Source: an uncultured Bacteroidales bacterium (GTDB lineage Bacteria; Bacteroidota; Bacteroidia; Bacteroidales; UBA3663). Taken from it: 11,439 nt of DNA. The DNA is taken from contig CAJOOX010000066.1 in the NCBI GenBank assembly GCA_905236195.1, forward strand, positions 1 to 11,439, given 5' to 3'. Under the pieces are notes generated by a model that was not told the DNA's origin, did no database searches, and saw only the letters and a program-made list of their open reading frames with translations. Made by a program: the position numbers and the translations under genes. Every line of letters starts with the position of its first letter. Position 1 is the first letter of the stretch. This document shows, piece by piece, positions 1-7,161 of this stretch.

Positions 1-524
1 CCGCGCTGGTAATAAGCCCCCACACCCATATCGAAAGCCATCGCCGACACCGTTCCGGAAGGTAACGCATCGTCGCCCGGTTCCCAGGCATCTCCGTCGG
101 GAATATAGATACCGCTGCCGTCGAAACCCTGATTGACGAGTCCAAGCTGTACGCCAGCCTGCAGCAGTCCGCCCCAGAGTTTCATACGATAGGCATAATC
201 CATATCGAAATAGGTGGTGGTAAACAGGCCGGCCTTGTCGTGGGTAATGCTCACTCCGACGCCGTGGGCCCGTTTCATAAATTTCACAGGCAAGTCGGCA
301 GAAACGAAAAACGTCTGAGGCGCGTTTTCCACACCCACCCACTGCATACGGTCGAAAGCCGACACATGCAAGGCTGTGTCCATGCCCGCCGTCGCAGGAT
401 TGTAAAGCGTGGGGACGGCCCAATACATGCTGCTCTGCACCTCATTCTGAGCCTGGAGCGTCCAGACGGAAATGAGCGAGAAAAGCACGGCAAGTAACAG
501 TCGTTCGACACGATTCCCTTTCAT
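1..524 (-). CDS. PorP/SprF-family outer membrane protein, 5' part (C-terminus beyond left edge)
   Basis: This reading frame runs on the minus strand from an ATG at 524-522 to the left edge without a stop, giving 174 codons of an incomplete protein. Residues 1-26 form a signal peptide: basic MKGNR, a hydrophobic core, and a likely cut after LQAQ. The mature start matches the PorP/SprF pattern: LYNPATAG at about residues 43-50, then an FDRMQWVGVENAPQTF segment where the family has an R-QW-G---AP motif. Next come alternating hydrophobic and aromatic stretches (GVGVSITHDKAGLFTTT, then YFDMDYAYRMKL) typical of an outer-membrane beta barrel. Family members of roughly 300 residues are known from type IX secretion and gliding, where PorP/SprF proteins anchor secreted or surface proteins, but many Bacteroidota carry several paralogues of unknown role. 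It is transcribed away from pheT. No Shine-Dalgarno sequence precedes the start. Family assignment is firm; a specific function is not. Confidence 0.88.
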   Translation of the reverse strand, partial: MKGNRVERLLLAVLFSLISVWTLQAQNEVQSSMYWAVPTLYNPATAGMDTALHVSAFDRMQWVGVENAPQTFFVSADLPVKFMKRAHGVGVSITHDKAGLFTTTYFDMDYAYRMKLWGGLLQAGVQLGLVNQGFDGSGIYIPDGDAWEPGDDALPSGTVSAMAFDMGVGAYYQR

Positions 525-827
525 CGGCGGAATACAATTTTACATTTTTTAAAAAGATTATTCTGAGTGAAAAACGCAAAAATCCGGAAATTATTGCCCC
601 GTCCCGCTTCTTTTGGCACTTAAGCGCCCAACATACGGTTCAAGGGTTCACAAAACGGCAATATTTATATACTCCATTTTGCAAAAAGGGCCCATATAAT
701 GTGGCAGAAGGGGATATTTTGAAAATTTAAGAACTAAAAATACCGACATGTCAAAAAAAATATTTATATTTGCGCGCTAATTATAGCATAATTTCAGAGT
801 TAGACATTACAAACATATCGAATATAA
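525..827. other. Divergent AT-rich intergenic region
   Basis: These 303 bases separate the start codons of the minus-strand PorP/SprF gene and plus-strand pheT, so they should hold promoters for both directions. The composition shifts sharply to A/T-rich compared with the flanking genes. A plus-strand promoter-like box lies at 765-772. For the minus strand, the best match to the Bacteroidota -7 box is 577-584 (GATTTTTG read on the minus strand, one mismatch), but I see no upstream TTTG element with proper spacing, so I do not call it. A GGGCCC palindrome lies at 688-693. I see no structured RNA, no T-box-like element and no credible gene; the only tiny frames are 8-10 codons long. Confidence 0.7.
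765..772 (+). promoter_or_regulatory. Candidate Bacteroidota -7 promoter box for pheT
   Basis: TATATTTG fits the TAnnTTTG -7 consensus of the Bacteroidota primary sigma factor exactly. Transcription would start near 779, giving a leader of about 49 nt before the pheT ATG at 828. The expected -33 element (TTTG about 19-20 nt upstream, near 742-746) is not recognisable, so the call rests on one box in AT-rich sequence. It is the only exact match I noticed in any spacer on the plus strand. Confidence 0.4.
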
Positions 828-3296
828 ATGAACGTATCATTCAATTGGCTGAAGGATTATCTTCAGTTTGACCTGACCCCACAGGAAACGATGGCCGCCC
901 TGACGAGCATCGGCCTGGAGACGGAAGGTCTGGAAGAAAAGGAGACCATCAAAGGCGGTCTCAAAGGACTGGTCGTGGGCAAAGTACTGACCTGCGAACC
1001 CCATCCCGACAGCGACCACATGCATGTGACAACCGTCGATCTCGGCAACGGGCAGGAGCCTGTCCAGATTGTATGCGGCGCGCCCAATGTAGCTGCCGGA
1101 CAGAAAGTGATTGTCGCCACCTTGGGCACAGTGCTCTACGACGGCGACAAGAGTTTTACCATCAAGAAATCCAAACTGCGCGGTGTGGAGTCGAACGGCA
1201 TGCTCTGTGCCGAGGACGAAATCGGCGTGGGCACTGACCACAACGGCATCATCGTTCTCCCCGAGGACACTCCCTTGGGCCTCGAAGCTGCCAAATACTA
1301 CAACGTGGAGAGCGATTGGGTTCTGGAAGTGGATATCACGCCTAACCGTATCGACGGTGCCTCCCATTGGGGTGTGGCACGCGACCTGTATGCCTACCTC
1401 GTTGAGCACGGCCGCAAGGCCGAACTCAAGCGCCCGGCTGTGGATGCCTTCAGGAAGGACCGCGACGGCAACGCTGTGCAGATTGAAGTGGAAAACACCG
1501 AAGCATGTCCACGTTATTCGGGTCTGACCATCGAGGGCGTAACGGTGAAGGAAAGTCCGGCCTGGCTGAAGGACCGTCTCTCGGCCATCGGTCTGCGTCC
1601 CATCAACAACATCGTCGATATCACGAACTTCATCCTCTTTGAAACAGGCGTACCGATGCACACCTTCGACCTGGACAAGATTCATGACCGCAAGGTCATT
1701 GTGAAGACCTGGCCCGAAGGCACGCCCTTTGTTACCCTGGACGGACAGGAACACAAACTGACAGAACGTGACCTGACCATCAGCGACCCCGTAGGTCCGA
1801 TGTGTATCGCAGGTGTGTTTGGCGGTCTGGAGAGCGGCACGACCACAGAGACAAAAAATGTCTTCCTTGAAGCCGCCTGTTTCAATCCCACGTGGATCCG
1901 CAAAACAGCCCGCCGTCAGGGCTTGCAGACCGATGCCTCGTTCCGCTATGAACGCGGTGTGGACATCAACGCCCTCCCCTACGCTCTGCGCCGAGCAGCC
2001 CTTCTGGTGAAGGAACTGGCCGGCGGTGAGATTGTCGGCGACCCTGTCGAGATTTATCCCGTCAAAAAGCAGCTCGCGGTGGTTGATCTGAGCTATGCAA
2101 GGGTGAACGCACTCTGCGGCATTGAGATTCCCGTGGCTGACGTGAAGCGTATTCTGAGTCTCCTGGAGATGAACATCCTGGAGGAAACCGCCGAGGGTGT
2201 GAAGATTGAGATTCCTGCCTATCGCGTGGACGTTACCCGCGAATGCGACGTCATCGAAGACCTCCTGCGCATCTATGGCTACGACCGCGTAACCTGGGCC
2301 GACAGCGTTCACATGAACCTCACACCCAAGACCGAGACCGATGAGAGCGTACTTTTGCAGCAGCTCATCTCGGAACAGCTGACCGGCGCGGGATGGAGCG
2401 AGATCATGAACAACAGTCTGACCTCCGAAGTTTTCTACGAAGGACTGGAAACCTATCCCCAGACCAAACTTGTGAAGCTGATGAATCCCCTTTCTGCCGA
2501 TTTGAACGTGATGCGTCAGACACTTCTCTTCGGCGGATTGCAGAGCATCATCCGCAACATCAACTACAAACAGACGGATCTCCGTTTCTACGAATTCGGC
2601 AACACATCGTTCTTCGATGCCGACAAACATGCAGCACAGCCTGACGTGCCGTTGGCCGGCCACAAGGAGGAGGCTCATTTGGGACTCTGGCTCACCGGCA
2701 ACAAGGTTTCCGACTCATGGGCGCATGCCAACGAAAAAGCCACCGTGTTCGAACTCAAGGCACAGGTGCTAAACATCCTGCGCCGCCTGGGCATCGCCTC
2801 CAACCTCAAGCAGCGTCAGTATCAGAATGACATATTCGCCGCCGGTCTTGAGATTGCCTCCCCCGCAGGCAAGGTACTCGCCAACCTGGGTATCGTCAGC
2901 AACAAACTGCTCCACAAGTTCGACATCGAACAGGAGGTATATTACGCTGATCTGGACTGGAAGGTACTGATGAAGGAAGCCGCACGCGTGAAGGTACAGC
3001 AGCAGGAAATTGCAAAGTTCCCGCCCGTGAAGCGCGACCTCGCCCTGCTGGTTGACAAGGCCGTTCAGTTCGCCGAAATCGAACGTCTCGTGTTGGGATG
3101 CGACAAGAAAGTCATCAAGAAGGTAACCCTCTTCGACGTCTATGAAGGAAAGAACCTGCCCGAAGGCAAGAAGAGCTACGCCATCAGCATTACCCTGCTC
3201 GATGCCGAGAAGACCCTCCAGGACAAGCAGATTGTAGCCATCATGGACAAAGTGGTCAAGACCCTGCAGAACCAAGTGAAGGCCGAACTGAGATAA
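828..3296 (+). CDS. pheT: Phenylalanine--tRNA ligase beta subunit
   Basis: This 822-residue protein has the full length usual for bacterial PheT, which pairs with PheS as an alpha2-beta2 cytoplasmic enzyme that charges tRNA-Phe. Visible domains in order are: the N-terminal MNVSFNWLKDYL start; an EMAP-type tRNA-binding OB fold at about 40-155 (HPDSDHMHVTTVD, IVCGAPNV, SNGMLCAEDEIG); the linker LEVDITPNRIDGASHWGVAR at 166-185; the B3/B4 editing domain at about 212-395, with NIVDITNFILFETGVPMHTFD and later TDASFRYERGVD at 368-379; B5 at about 408-486, with the RVDVTRECDVIEDLLRIYGY region; a catalytic-like core at about 487-710; and a C-terminal FDX-ACB anticodon-binding domain from about 728 (KFPPVKRDLALLVD). 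The editing domain hydrolyses Tyr-tRNA-Phe in the family. The ATG at 828 is right because the protein begins exactly where the family does. The leader is A-rich rather than Shine-Dalgarno-like. pheS is not adjacent. Confidence 0.98.
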   Translation: MNVSFNWLKDYLQFDLTPQETMAALTSIGLETEGLEEKETIKGGLKGLVVGKVLTCEPHPDSDHMHVTTVDLGNGQEPVQIVCGAPNVAAGQKVIVATLGTVLYDGDKSFTIKKSKLRGVESNGMLCAEDEIGVGTDHNGIIVLPEDTPLGLEAAKYYNVESDWVLEVDITPNRIDGASHWGVARDLYAYLVEHGRKAELKRPAVDAFRKDRDGNAVQIEVENTEACPRYSGLTIEGVTVKESPAWLKDRLSAIGLRPINNIVDITNFILFETGVPMHTFDLDKIHDRKVIVKTWPEGTPFVTLDGQEHKLTERDLTISDPVGPMCIAGVFGGLESGTTTETKNVFLEAACFNPTWIRKTARRQGLQTDASFRYERGVDINALPYALRRAALLVKELAGGEIVGDPVEIYPVKKQLAVVDLSYARVNALCGIEIPVADVKRILSLLEMNILEETAEGVKIEIPAYRVDVTRECDVIEDLLRIYGYDRVTWADSVHMNLTPKTETDESVLLQQLISEQLTGAGWSEIMNNSLTSEVFYEGLETYPQTKLVKLMNPLSADLNVMRQTLLFGGLQSIIRNINYKQTDLRFYEFGNTSFFDADKHAAQPDVPLAGHKEEAHLGLWLTGNKVSDSWAHANEKATVFELKAQVLNILRRLGIASNLKQRQYQNDIFAAGLEIASPAGKVLANLGIVSNKLLHKFDIEQEVYYADLDWKVLMKEAARVKVQQQEIAKFPPVKRDLALLVDKAVQFAEIERLVLGCDKKVIKKVTLFDVYEGKNLPEGKKSYAISITLLDAEKTLQDKQIVAIMDKVVKTLQNQVKAELR

Positions 3297-3298
3297 AC

Positions 3299-3354
3299 GG
3301 GAATATCGGAATATCGTCATAACGATATAACGATATAACGTCATAACGAAATAA
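3299..3354. repeat. Seven-unit 8-nt tandem repeat after pheT
   Basis: Starting two bases after the pheT stop codon are seven consecutive 8-nt units: GGGAATAT, CGGAATAT, CGTCATAA, CGATATAA, CGATATAA, CGTCATAA, CGAAATAA. Six of the seven begin with CG, all have an A at position 5, and units 4 and 5 are identical. Units 3 and 6 are also identical. Within the array, ATATCGT (3311-3317) and ACGATAT (3322-3328) form a perfect 7-bp stem with a CATA loop. The stem is AT-rich and no T-run follows, so it is not a convincing terminator. After the array, the sequence up to the yebC start (3355-3389) is almost pure A/T. Confidence 0.8.
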
Positions 3355-3389
3355 TTCATAAAAAAAACAAAATATAAAAAAATCCTGAT

Positions 3390-4118
3390 ATGGGAAGAGC
3401 ATTTGAATATCGAAAAGCAAGAAAGCTGAAACGCTGGGGCAACATGAGCCGCACGTTCACAAAGATCGGTAAAGAAATCACAATGTGCGTTAAGCAGAGC
3501 GGTCCGGATCCGGACGGCAACGCACGCCTTCGTACGCTGCTGGCCAACGCACGTGCAGCCAACATGCCTAAGGACACCATCGAACGTGCCATCAAGAAAG
3601 CCACCGACAAGGACGCCAGCGACTATAAGGAAATCACTTACGAAGGATACGGCCCCTTCGGTATCGCCATCCTCGTGGAGGCCGCTACAGACAACAACAC
3701 ACGTACAGTAGCCAACGTTCGTTCCTACTTCAACAAGTTCGGTGGCAACCTTGGCACCCAGGGCAGTCTGTCGTTCATCTTCGCCCACAAGAGCGTATTC
3801 CGCGTCAAACCCAAAGACGGCATGGACATGGACGAACTCGAACTGGAACTCATCGACTATGGTGTGGACGAAATCTACCAGGAGGACGATGCCATCGTTA
3901 TCTATGGAGAGTACGAATCGTTTGCCCAAATCCAAAGCTACCTCGAGGAGAACGGCTACGAGATTGTCAGCGGTGAGTTCGAGCGCATCCCCAACGACCT
4001 GAAGGACGTTACGGCCGAGCAGCGCGAGACCATCAACAAACTGCTCGAGAAGTTTGAAGAGGACGAGGATATCTCGAACGTATATCACAACATGAAGGAA
4101 GACGAAGAGGAGGAATAA
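3390..4118 (+). CDS. yebC: YebC/PmpR family protein (translation factor or transcriptional regulator)
   Basis: This 242-residue protein has the standard YebC length. The N-terminus reads MGRAFEYRKARKLKRWGNMS instead of the proteobacterial MAGHSKWANIKHRK form; this variant is, as I recall, typical of Bacteroidota. Family landmarks are FTKIGKEI at about 24-31, GPDPDGNARLRTLLANARAAN at about 39-59, MPKDTIERAIKKAT at 60-73, the YEGYGPFGIAILVEAATDN segment at about 84-102, and NVRSYFNKFGGNLG near 108-121. The last 30 residues are strongly acidic, ending EDEEEE. YebC proteins were long described as DNA-binding regulators (PmpR), and more recent work assigns YebC-type proteins to translation of proline-rich stretches. 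Which role applies here cannot be read from sequence. The gene follows pheT by 93 nt, with no promoter visible between them, so cotranscription with a tRNA synthetase gene is plausible and would fit a translation role. Confidence 0.93.
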   Translation: MGRAFEYRKARKLKRWGNMSRTFTKIGKEITMCVKQSGPDPDGNARLRTLLANARAANMPKDTIERAIKKATDKDASDYKEITYEGYGPFGIAILVEAATDNNTRTVANVRSYFNKFGGNLGTQGSLSFIFAHKSVFRVKPKDGMDMDELELELIDYGVDEIYQEDDAIVIYGEYESFAQIQSYLEENGYEIVSGEFERIPNDLKDVTAEQRETINKLLEKFEEDEDISNVYHNMKEDEEEE

Positions 4119-4151
4119 CCTCGCGCGTACCTTATTAAATTATATTCGACA

Positions 4152-5714
4152 ATGTCAATTCAGCAACAGAAAATACAAGAACTGATTCGCAACCGCGAGA
4201 CGGCACGTCAGGGCGGAGGCGAGAAGCGCATCGCCGCCCAGCATGCCAAGGGCAAGATGACAGCAAGAGAACGCATCGACATGCTCGTCGACGAAGGCTC
4301 TTTCGAGGAATATGATATGTTCCTGACCCATCGCTGCACGAACTTCGGTATGGAGAAGAGCCATCCCTTCGGCGACGGTGTGGTAACAGGATCGGCCACT
4401 ATCGGCGGCCGTCTGGTTTACCTTTTCGCCCAGGACTTCACCGTGTCGGGAGGTTCGCTTTCGGAAACGATGGCTCTGAAAATCTGCAAAATCATGGATA
4501 TGGCCATGAAGATGGGCGCACCCGTGATCGGTCTGAACGATTCAGGTGGGGCCCGTATTCAGGAAGGCATTGCCGCCATGGCCGGTTTCGGCGAGATTTT
4601 CGAACGCAACATTCTGGCCAGCGGCGTCATTCCCCAGATCTCTCTGATCATGGGTCCCTGCGCCGGCGGCAGTGTGTATTCGCCTGCCCTCACCGACTTT
4701 GTGGTGATGATCAAGAACACCAGCTATATGTTCCTCACCGGTCCCAAGGTTGTGAAGGAAGTGCTGGGCGAGGTTGTCGATCAGGAAAGCCTGGGCGGTG
4801 CTGCCGTTCACGCTTCGAAATCGGGTGTGGCCCACTTTGCCGCCGAGAACGAAGAGGAAGGTCTGGCTCTTGTCAGGCAACTCCTCTCCTACCTGCCTTC
4901 GAACAATATGGACGAGGCGCCCCGCACGGATTGCAACGATCCCATCGACCGCAAGGAAGACAGCCTGAATGAAATCATCCCCGAGACATCGAAGCAGAGC
5001 TACGACATGTATGACGTGATTGCTGCCATTGTCGATAACGGCGAAATGCTGGAAGTACATTCCGCGTGGGCCAAGAATATCATCGTAGGCTTTGCCCGCA
5101 TGAACGGTCAGAGCGTGGGCATCGTGGCCAACCAGCCCAAGGTGATGGCCGGTTGCCTCGACAGCAACGCATCGCGTAAAGCTGCCCGTTTCGTACGATT
5201 CTGCGACGCCTTCAACATCCCGCTGGTAACCCTTGTCGATGTGCCCGGCTTCCTGCCCGGCACCGGACAGGAATACAACGGCGTTATCGACCACGGAGCC
5301 AAACTGCTCTTTGCCTACGGCGAATCAACGGTTCCGAAGGTGACAGTGACCCTGCGCAAGAGCTATGGCGGCAGCCATATCGTGATGAGTTGCAAACAGC
5401 TGCGCGGCGATATCAACTATGCATGGCCTTCCTCCGAAATTGCCGTAATGGGTTCCGACGGCGCTGTGGAAGTGCTCTACGGCAAAGAACTCAAAGCCGC
5501 CGAGACTCCTGAGGACAAAGCAGAAATCATTGCATCGAAGAAGAAAGAATATGAAGATCTGTTCTGCAACCCCTATGACGCTGCTCACAAGGGTTATATC
5601 GACGATGTAATCGAACCCCGCAACACCCGTTTCCGTGTGATTCGCGCTCTCGAGAAACTCCGCAACAAGAAACTCGAGAATCCCGCCAAGAAACACGATA
5701 ACCTCCCCCTGTAA
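4152..5714 (+). CDS. mmdA: Acyl-CoA carboxyltransferase / methylmalonyl-CoA decarboxylase alpha subunit
   Basis: This 520-residue cytoplasmic protein is a biotin-dependent carboxyltransferase with two crotonase-type halves. It moves the carboxyl group between an acyl-CoA (methylmalonyl- or propionyl-CoA) and biotin on a carrier protein. The N half contains GKMTARERIDMLVDEGSFEE at 34-53, FGDGVVTG at 73-80, NDSGGARIQEG at 129-139 and the oxyanion-hole segment GPCAGGSVYSPALTDF at 168-183. The C half has DVPGFLPGTGQE at 363-374, RKSYGGSHIVM at 402-412 and GDINYAWPSSEIAVMG at 419-434. The C-terminus ends KKHDNLPL, as in full-length homologues. Its stop codon overlaps the start of the OadG-like gene by one base, and a biotin-carrier gene follows. 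That context favours the methylmalonyl-CoA decarboxylase (MmdA) reading over a plain propionyl-CoA carboxylase beta chain. A biotin carboxylase gene, which a carboxylase would need, is not in the window. The exact substrate is inferred. Confidence 0.93.
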   Translation: MSIQQQKIQELIRNRETARQGGGEKRIAAQHAKGKMTARERIDMLVDEGSFEEYDMFLTHRCTNFGMEKSHPFGDGVVTGSATIGGRLVYLFAQDFTVSGGSLSETMALKICKIMDMAMKMGAPVIGLNDSGGARIQEGIAAMAGFGEIFERNILASGVIPQISLIMGPCAGGSVYSPALTDFVVMIKNTSYMFLTGPKVVKEVLGEVVDQESLGGAAVHASKSGVAHFAAENEEEGLALVRQLLSYLPSNNMDEAPRTDCNDPIDRKEDSLNEIIPETSKQSYDMYDVIAAIVDNGEMLEVHSAWAKNIIVGFARMNGQSVGIVANQPKVMAGCLDSNASRKAARFVRFCDAFNIPLVTLVDVPGFLPGTGQEYNGVIDHGAKLLFAYGESTVPKVTVTLRKSYGGSHIVMSCKQLRGDINYAWPSSEIAVMGSDGAVEVLYGKELKAAETPEDKAEIIASKKKEYEDLFCNPYDAAHKGYIDDVIEPRNTRFRVIRALEKLRNKKLENPAKKHDNLPL

Positions 5715-6178
5715 TGAAGACATCCATCCTAACCATCCTGGCCCTCGGTCTGAATGCCGCATCCCTGTTGGCAAGCAACGCGGACAATTTCCGCGAACAC
5801 GACCAATACGGCCTCATGATGACCGTGATTGCGATGGGTGTTGTATTCATCGCGCTGGCCATCCTGTTCTTCTGTTTCAAGTGGCTCGACAAAATCGTGA
5901 ATGCCATCTGGTACAACCTCATCACCAAACCCATCAAGGCCCTTCGTTCCTCCGTGGGTAAAAAGGGTGAAAAAACCGAAGGACTTTCGGTGAAAGAGGC
6001 TGCTACAGGCGTACCTGCCGACGATGACGAAGTCATTGCCGCCATCGGCATCGCTCTGTTCCTCCATGAGGGCGGCTCACACGACAACGAGAGCGATGTG
6101 CTCACCCTCGGCTCAGTCACATCAGGCTGGACAGGCGTTGGCAACAACCAAATGAGAAAACCCAATCGCAAGTGGTAA
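5714..6178 (+). CDS. OadG-family membrane subunit of Na+-pumping decarboxylase (gamma/delta type)
   Basis: The protein has 154 residues. An N-terminal hydrophobic stretch ending near LLASN (about residue 22) resembles a signal peptide or first helix. One clear transmembrane segment spans about 32-57 (YGLMMTVIAMGVVFIALAIL and following). A charged, flexible linker comes next (about 81-104), then a conserved EVIAAIGIALFL patch at 106-117, and a basic tail that includes W139 and ends RKPNRKW. One membrane helix, a charged linker and an AAI-type patch are the pattern of OadG/MmdD subunits. In characterised enzymes these subunits tether the carboxyltransferase and biotin carrier to the membrane beta subunit. 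The start ATG shares one base with the mmdA stop (TAATG), implying translational coupling. The biotin-carrier gene starts 4 nt after its stop. Similarity in this family is weak by nature, so the call rests on pattern plus position. Confidence 0.8.
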   Translation: MKTSILTILALGLNAASLLASNADNFREHDQYGLMMTVIAMGVVFIALAILFFCFKWLDKIVNAIWYNLITKPIKALRSSVGKKGEKTEGLSVKEAATGVPADDDEVIAAIGIALFLHEGGSHDNESDVLTLGSVTSGWTGVGNNQMRKPNRKW

Positions 6179-6182
6179 GATT

Positions 6183-6614
6183 ATGAAAACCTACAAATTC
6201 AAAGTTAACAACAAAGATTACGAAGTGGCTGTAGGCGATGCCGACGGCAAGAATGTGAAGGTGACTGTGAACGGCACCGATTATGATGTCGAACTGCCCG
6301 AAGCTCCCAAAACGAAGCCTGTTATCGCCAAACCTGCAGCCGCACCCGCTAGCGCTCCCGCTGCCGCAAAGAGTGCACCTGCTCCGGCTGTCGCAGGTGC
6401 TGCCGGCTCCCTGAAGTCTCCCCTTCCGGGTACCATCCTCTCGGTCAACGTTACCGTGGGACAGGCAGTAAAGGCATCCGACTGCGTGCTCGTGCTCGAA
6501 GCGATGAAGATGGAGAACAACATCAATGCCGGCAAGGACGGCACCGTGAAAGCCATCTATGTAAACAAGGGCGACAACGTGCTGGAAGCCGCCGACCTGA
6601 TGCTCATCGAATGA
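6183..6614 (+). CDS. Biotin carboxyl carrier protein (biotin/lipoyl attachment) of the decarboxylase module
   Basis: This 143-residue protein has three parts. A short N-terminal beta region (1-40) contains the pattern MKTYKFKVNNKDYEVAV. An Ala/Pro-rich flexible linker spans about 41-75. The C-terminal biotinyl domain covers about 76-143. The biotinylation motif EAMKMEN lies at 106-112, so Lys109 should carry biotin. The conserved LPGTI turn at 81-85 and the final DLMLIE strand complete the fold. The protein shuttles carboxybiotin between the carboxyltransferase encoded just upstream and a partner site. In a decarboxylase that partner is the OadB/MmdB membrane subunit, and in a carboxylase it is biotin carboxylase; neither gene is in this window. 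The start lies 4 nt after the OadG-like gene. Its stop overlaps the first possible start of the following thioredoxin gene (ATGA). Confidence 0.95.
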   Translation: MKTYKFKVNNKDYEVAVGDADGKNVKVTVNGTDYDVELPEAPKTKPVIAKPAAAPASAPAAAKSAPAPAVAGAAGSLKSPLPGTILSVNVTVGQAVKASDCVLVLEAMKMENNINAGKDGTVKAIYVNKGDNVLEAADLMLIE

Positions 6615-7132
6615 TGATGAAACGTCTGTTATGGGGCCTGGCCGCCCTGATCATTCTGCTCTCTGTCTCTGCCTGTCAGCACAATGCTGCGGCCCAGCGC
6701 ATCCCTCCCGGATGTCAGGTGGGAAAGAAGTATACCGATGTGATTGGTCTCCAGGTGAACGACAAAGACCAGACGCAGACCTCGCTGAGCGCTTTGATAG
6801 CCAACGGCAAGCCCACCCTCGTCGATTTTTGGGCATCATGGTGCGGGCCCTGCATCCGGGAAATTCCCGGGCTGCAGGCTCTCTGGCAGAAATACGAAGG
6901 CAAAATCAATGTCGTGGGCATCGCCATCGGTGATTATGTTTACGACACCGAGAAGGCCATCCAGGCTCTGGGCATCACCTATCCGGTCATCAGCAGCCCC
7001 GAAGAGGCTGCAAAGTCCTACGGCATTCAGAGCATTCCACAGATCATCCTCATCGACGGCACAGGCATCATCCGTGCCAACGGACTGAGAGGTGAAGCCA
7101 TCGAGGACGCTCTCAAGATTCATATCCAATAA
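6611..7132 (+). CDS. TlpA-like thioredoxin-fold lipoprotein
   Basis: The protein has 173 residues. The signal peptide ends in a lipobox VSAC, making Cys22 the likely lipidated residue. Residues after Cys22 (QHNAAAQ) are not acidic, so it lacks the usual Bacteroidota surface-export signal and is probably periplasm-facing. The thioredoxin fold covers about 35-173, with FWASWCGPC placing the redox pair at Cys78 and Cys81. The cis-proline is in the SIPQI segment (Pro143), and the C-terminus is a GEAIEDAL helix. Proteins of this type reduce, oxidise or isomerise periplasmic thiols; the direction cannot be told from sequence. An extra cysteine, Cys35, sits just before the fold. Three ATG codons in a row (6611, 6614, 6617) leave the start uncertain. 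The first overlaps the biotin-carrier stop by 4 nt, while the third gives a typical MKR lipoprotein signal. The C-terminal half is closely related to the next gene. Confidence 0.92.
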   Translation: MMMKRLLWGLAALIILLSVSACQHNAAAQRIPPGCQVGKKYTDVIGLQVNDKDQTQTSLSALIANGKPTLVDFWASWCGPCIREIPGLQALWQKYEGKINVVGIAIGDYVYDTEKAIQALGITYPVISSPEEAAKSYGIQSIPQIILIDGTGIIRANGLRGEAIEDALKIHIQ

Positions 7133-7161
7133 ACATTGCAATAATATTAATTTCATCCATT

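Noticed and set aside
694..700. TATAAT-like sequence in the divergent spacer as a sigma-70 -10 box
   Set aside because: Bacteroidota primary sigma factors use a different -7/-33 consensus, and there is no matching -35 element at normal spacing.
748..780. Ten-codon frame MSKKIFIFAR upstream of pheT as a possible attenuation leader peptide
   Set aside because: It has only two Phe codons, no alternative hairpins or terminator follow, and the best promoter box (765-772) lies inside it, so it would not be transcribed from that start.
837..2678. 613-codon open frame on the minus strand opposite pheT
   Set aside because: pheT on the other strand is full length with all expected motifs. The antisense translation shows no family motif and is explained by codon bias leaving few antisense stops.
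3311..3328. Hairpin in the post-pheT repeat as an intrinsic terminator
   Set aside because: The stem is only 7 bp, mostly A/T, and the following sequence has no T-run on the transcribed strand.
2769..4088. 439-codon minus-strand frame spanning the end of pheT, the repeat spacer and yebC
   Set aside because: It crosses two well-supported genes and a repetitive spacer, with no recognisable domain. It is a shadow frame.
4141..4148. TATATTCG as a promoter box for mmdA
   Set aside because: It has one mismatch to TAnnTTTG and ends three bases before the start codon, leaving no room for a leader.
4542..5294. 250-codon minus-strand frame inside mmdA
   Set aside because: It is fully antisense to conserved carboxyltransferase motifs and shows no domain of its own.
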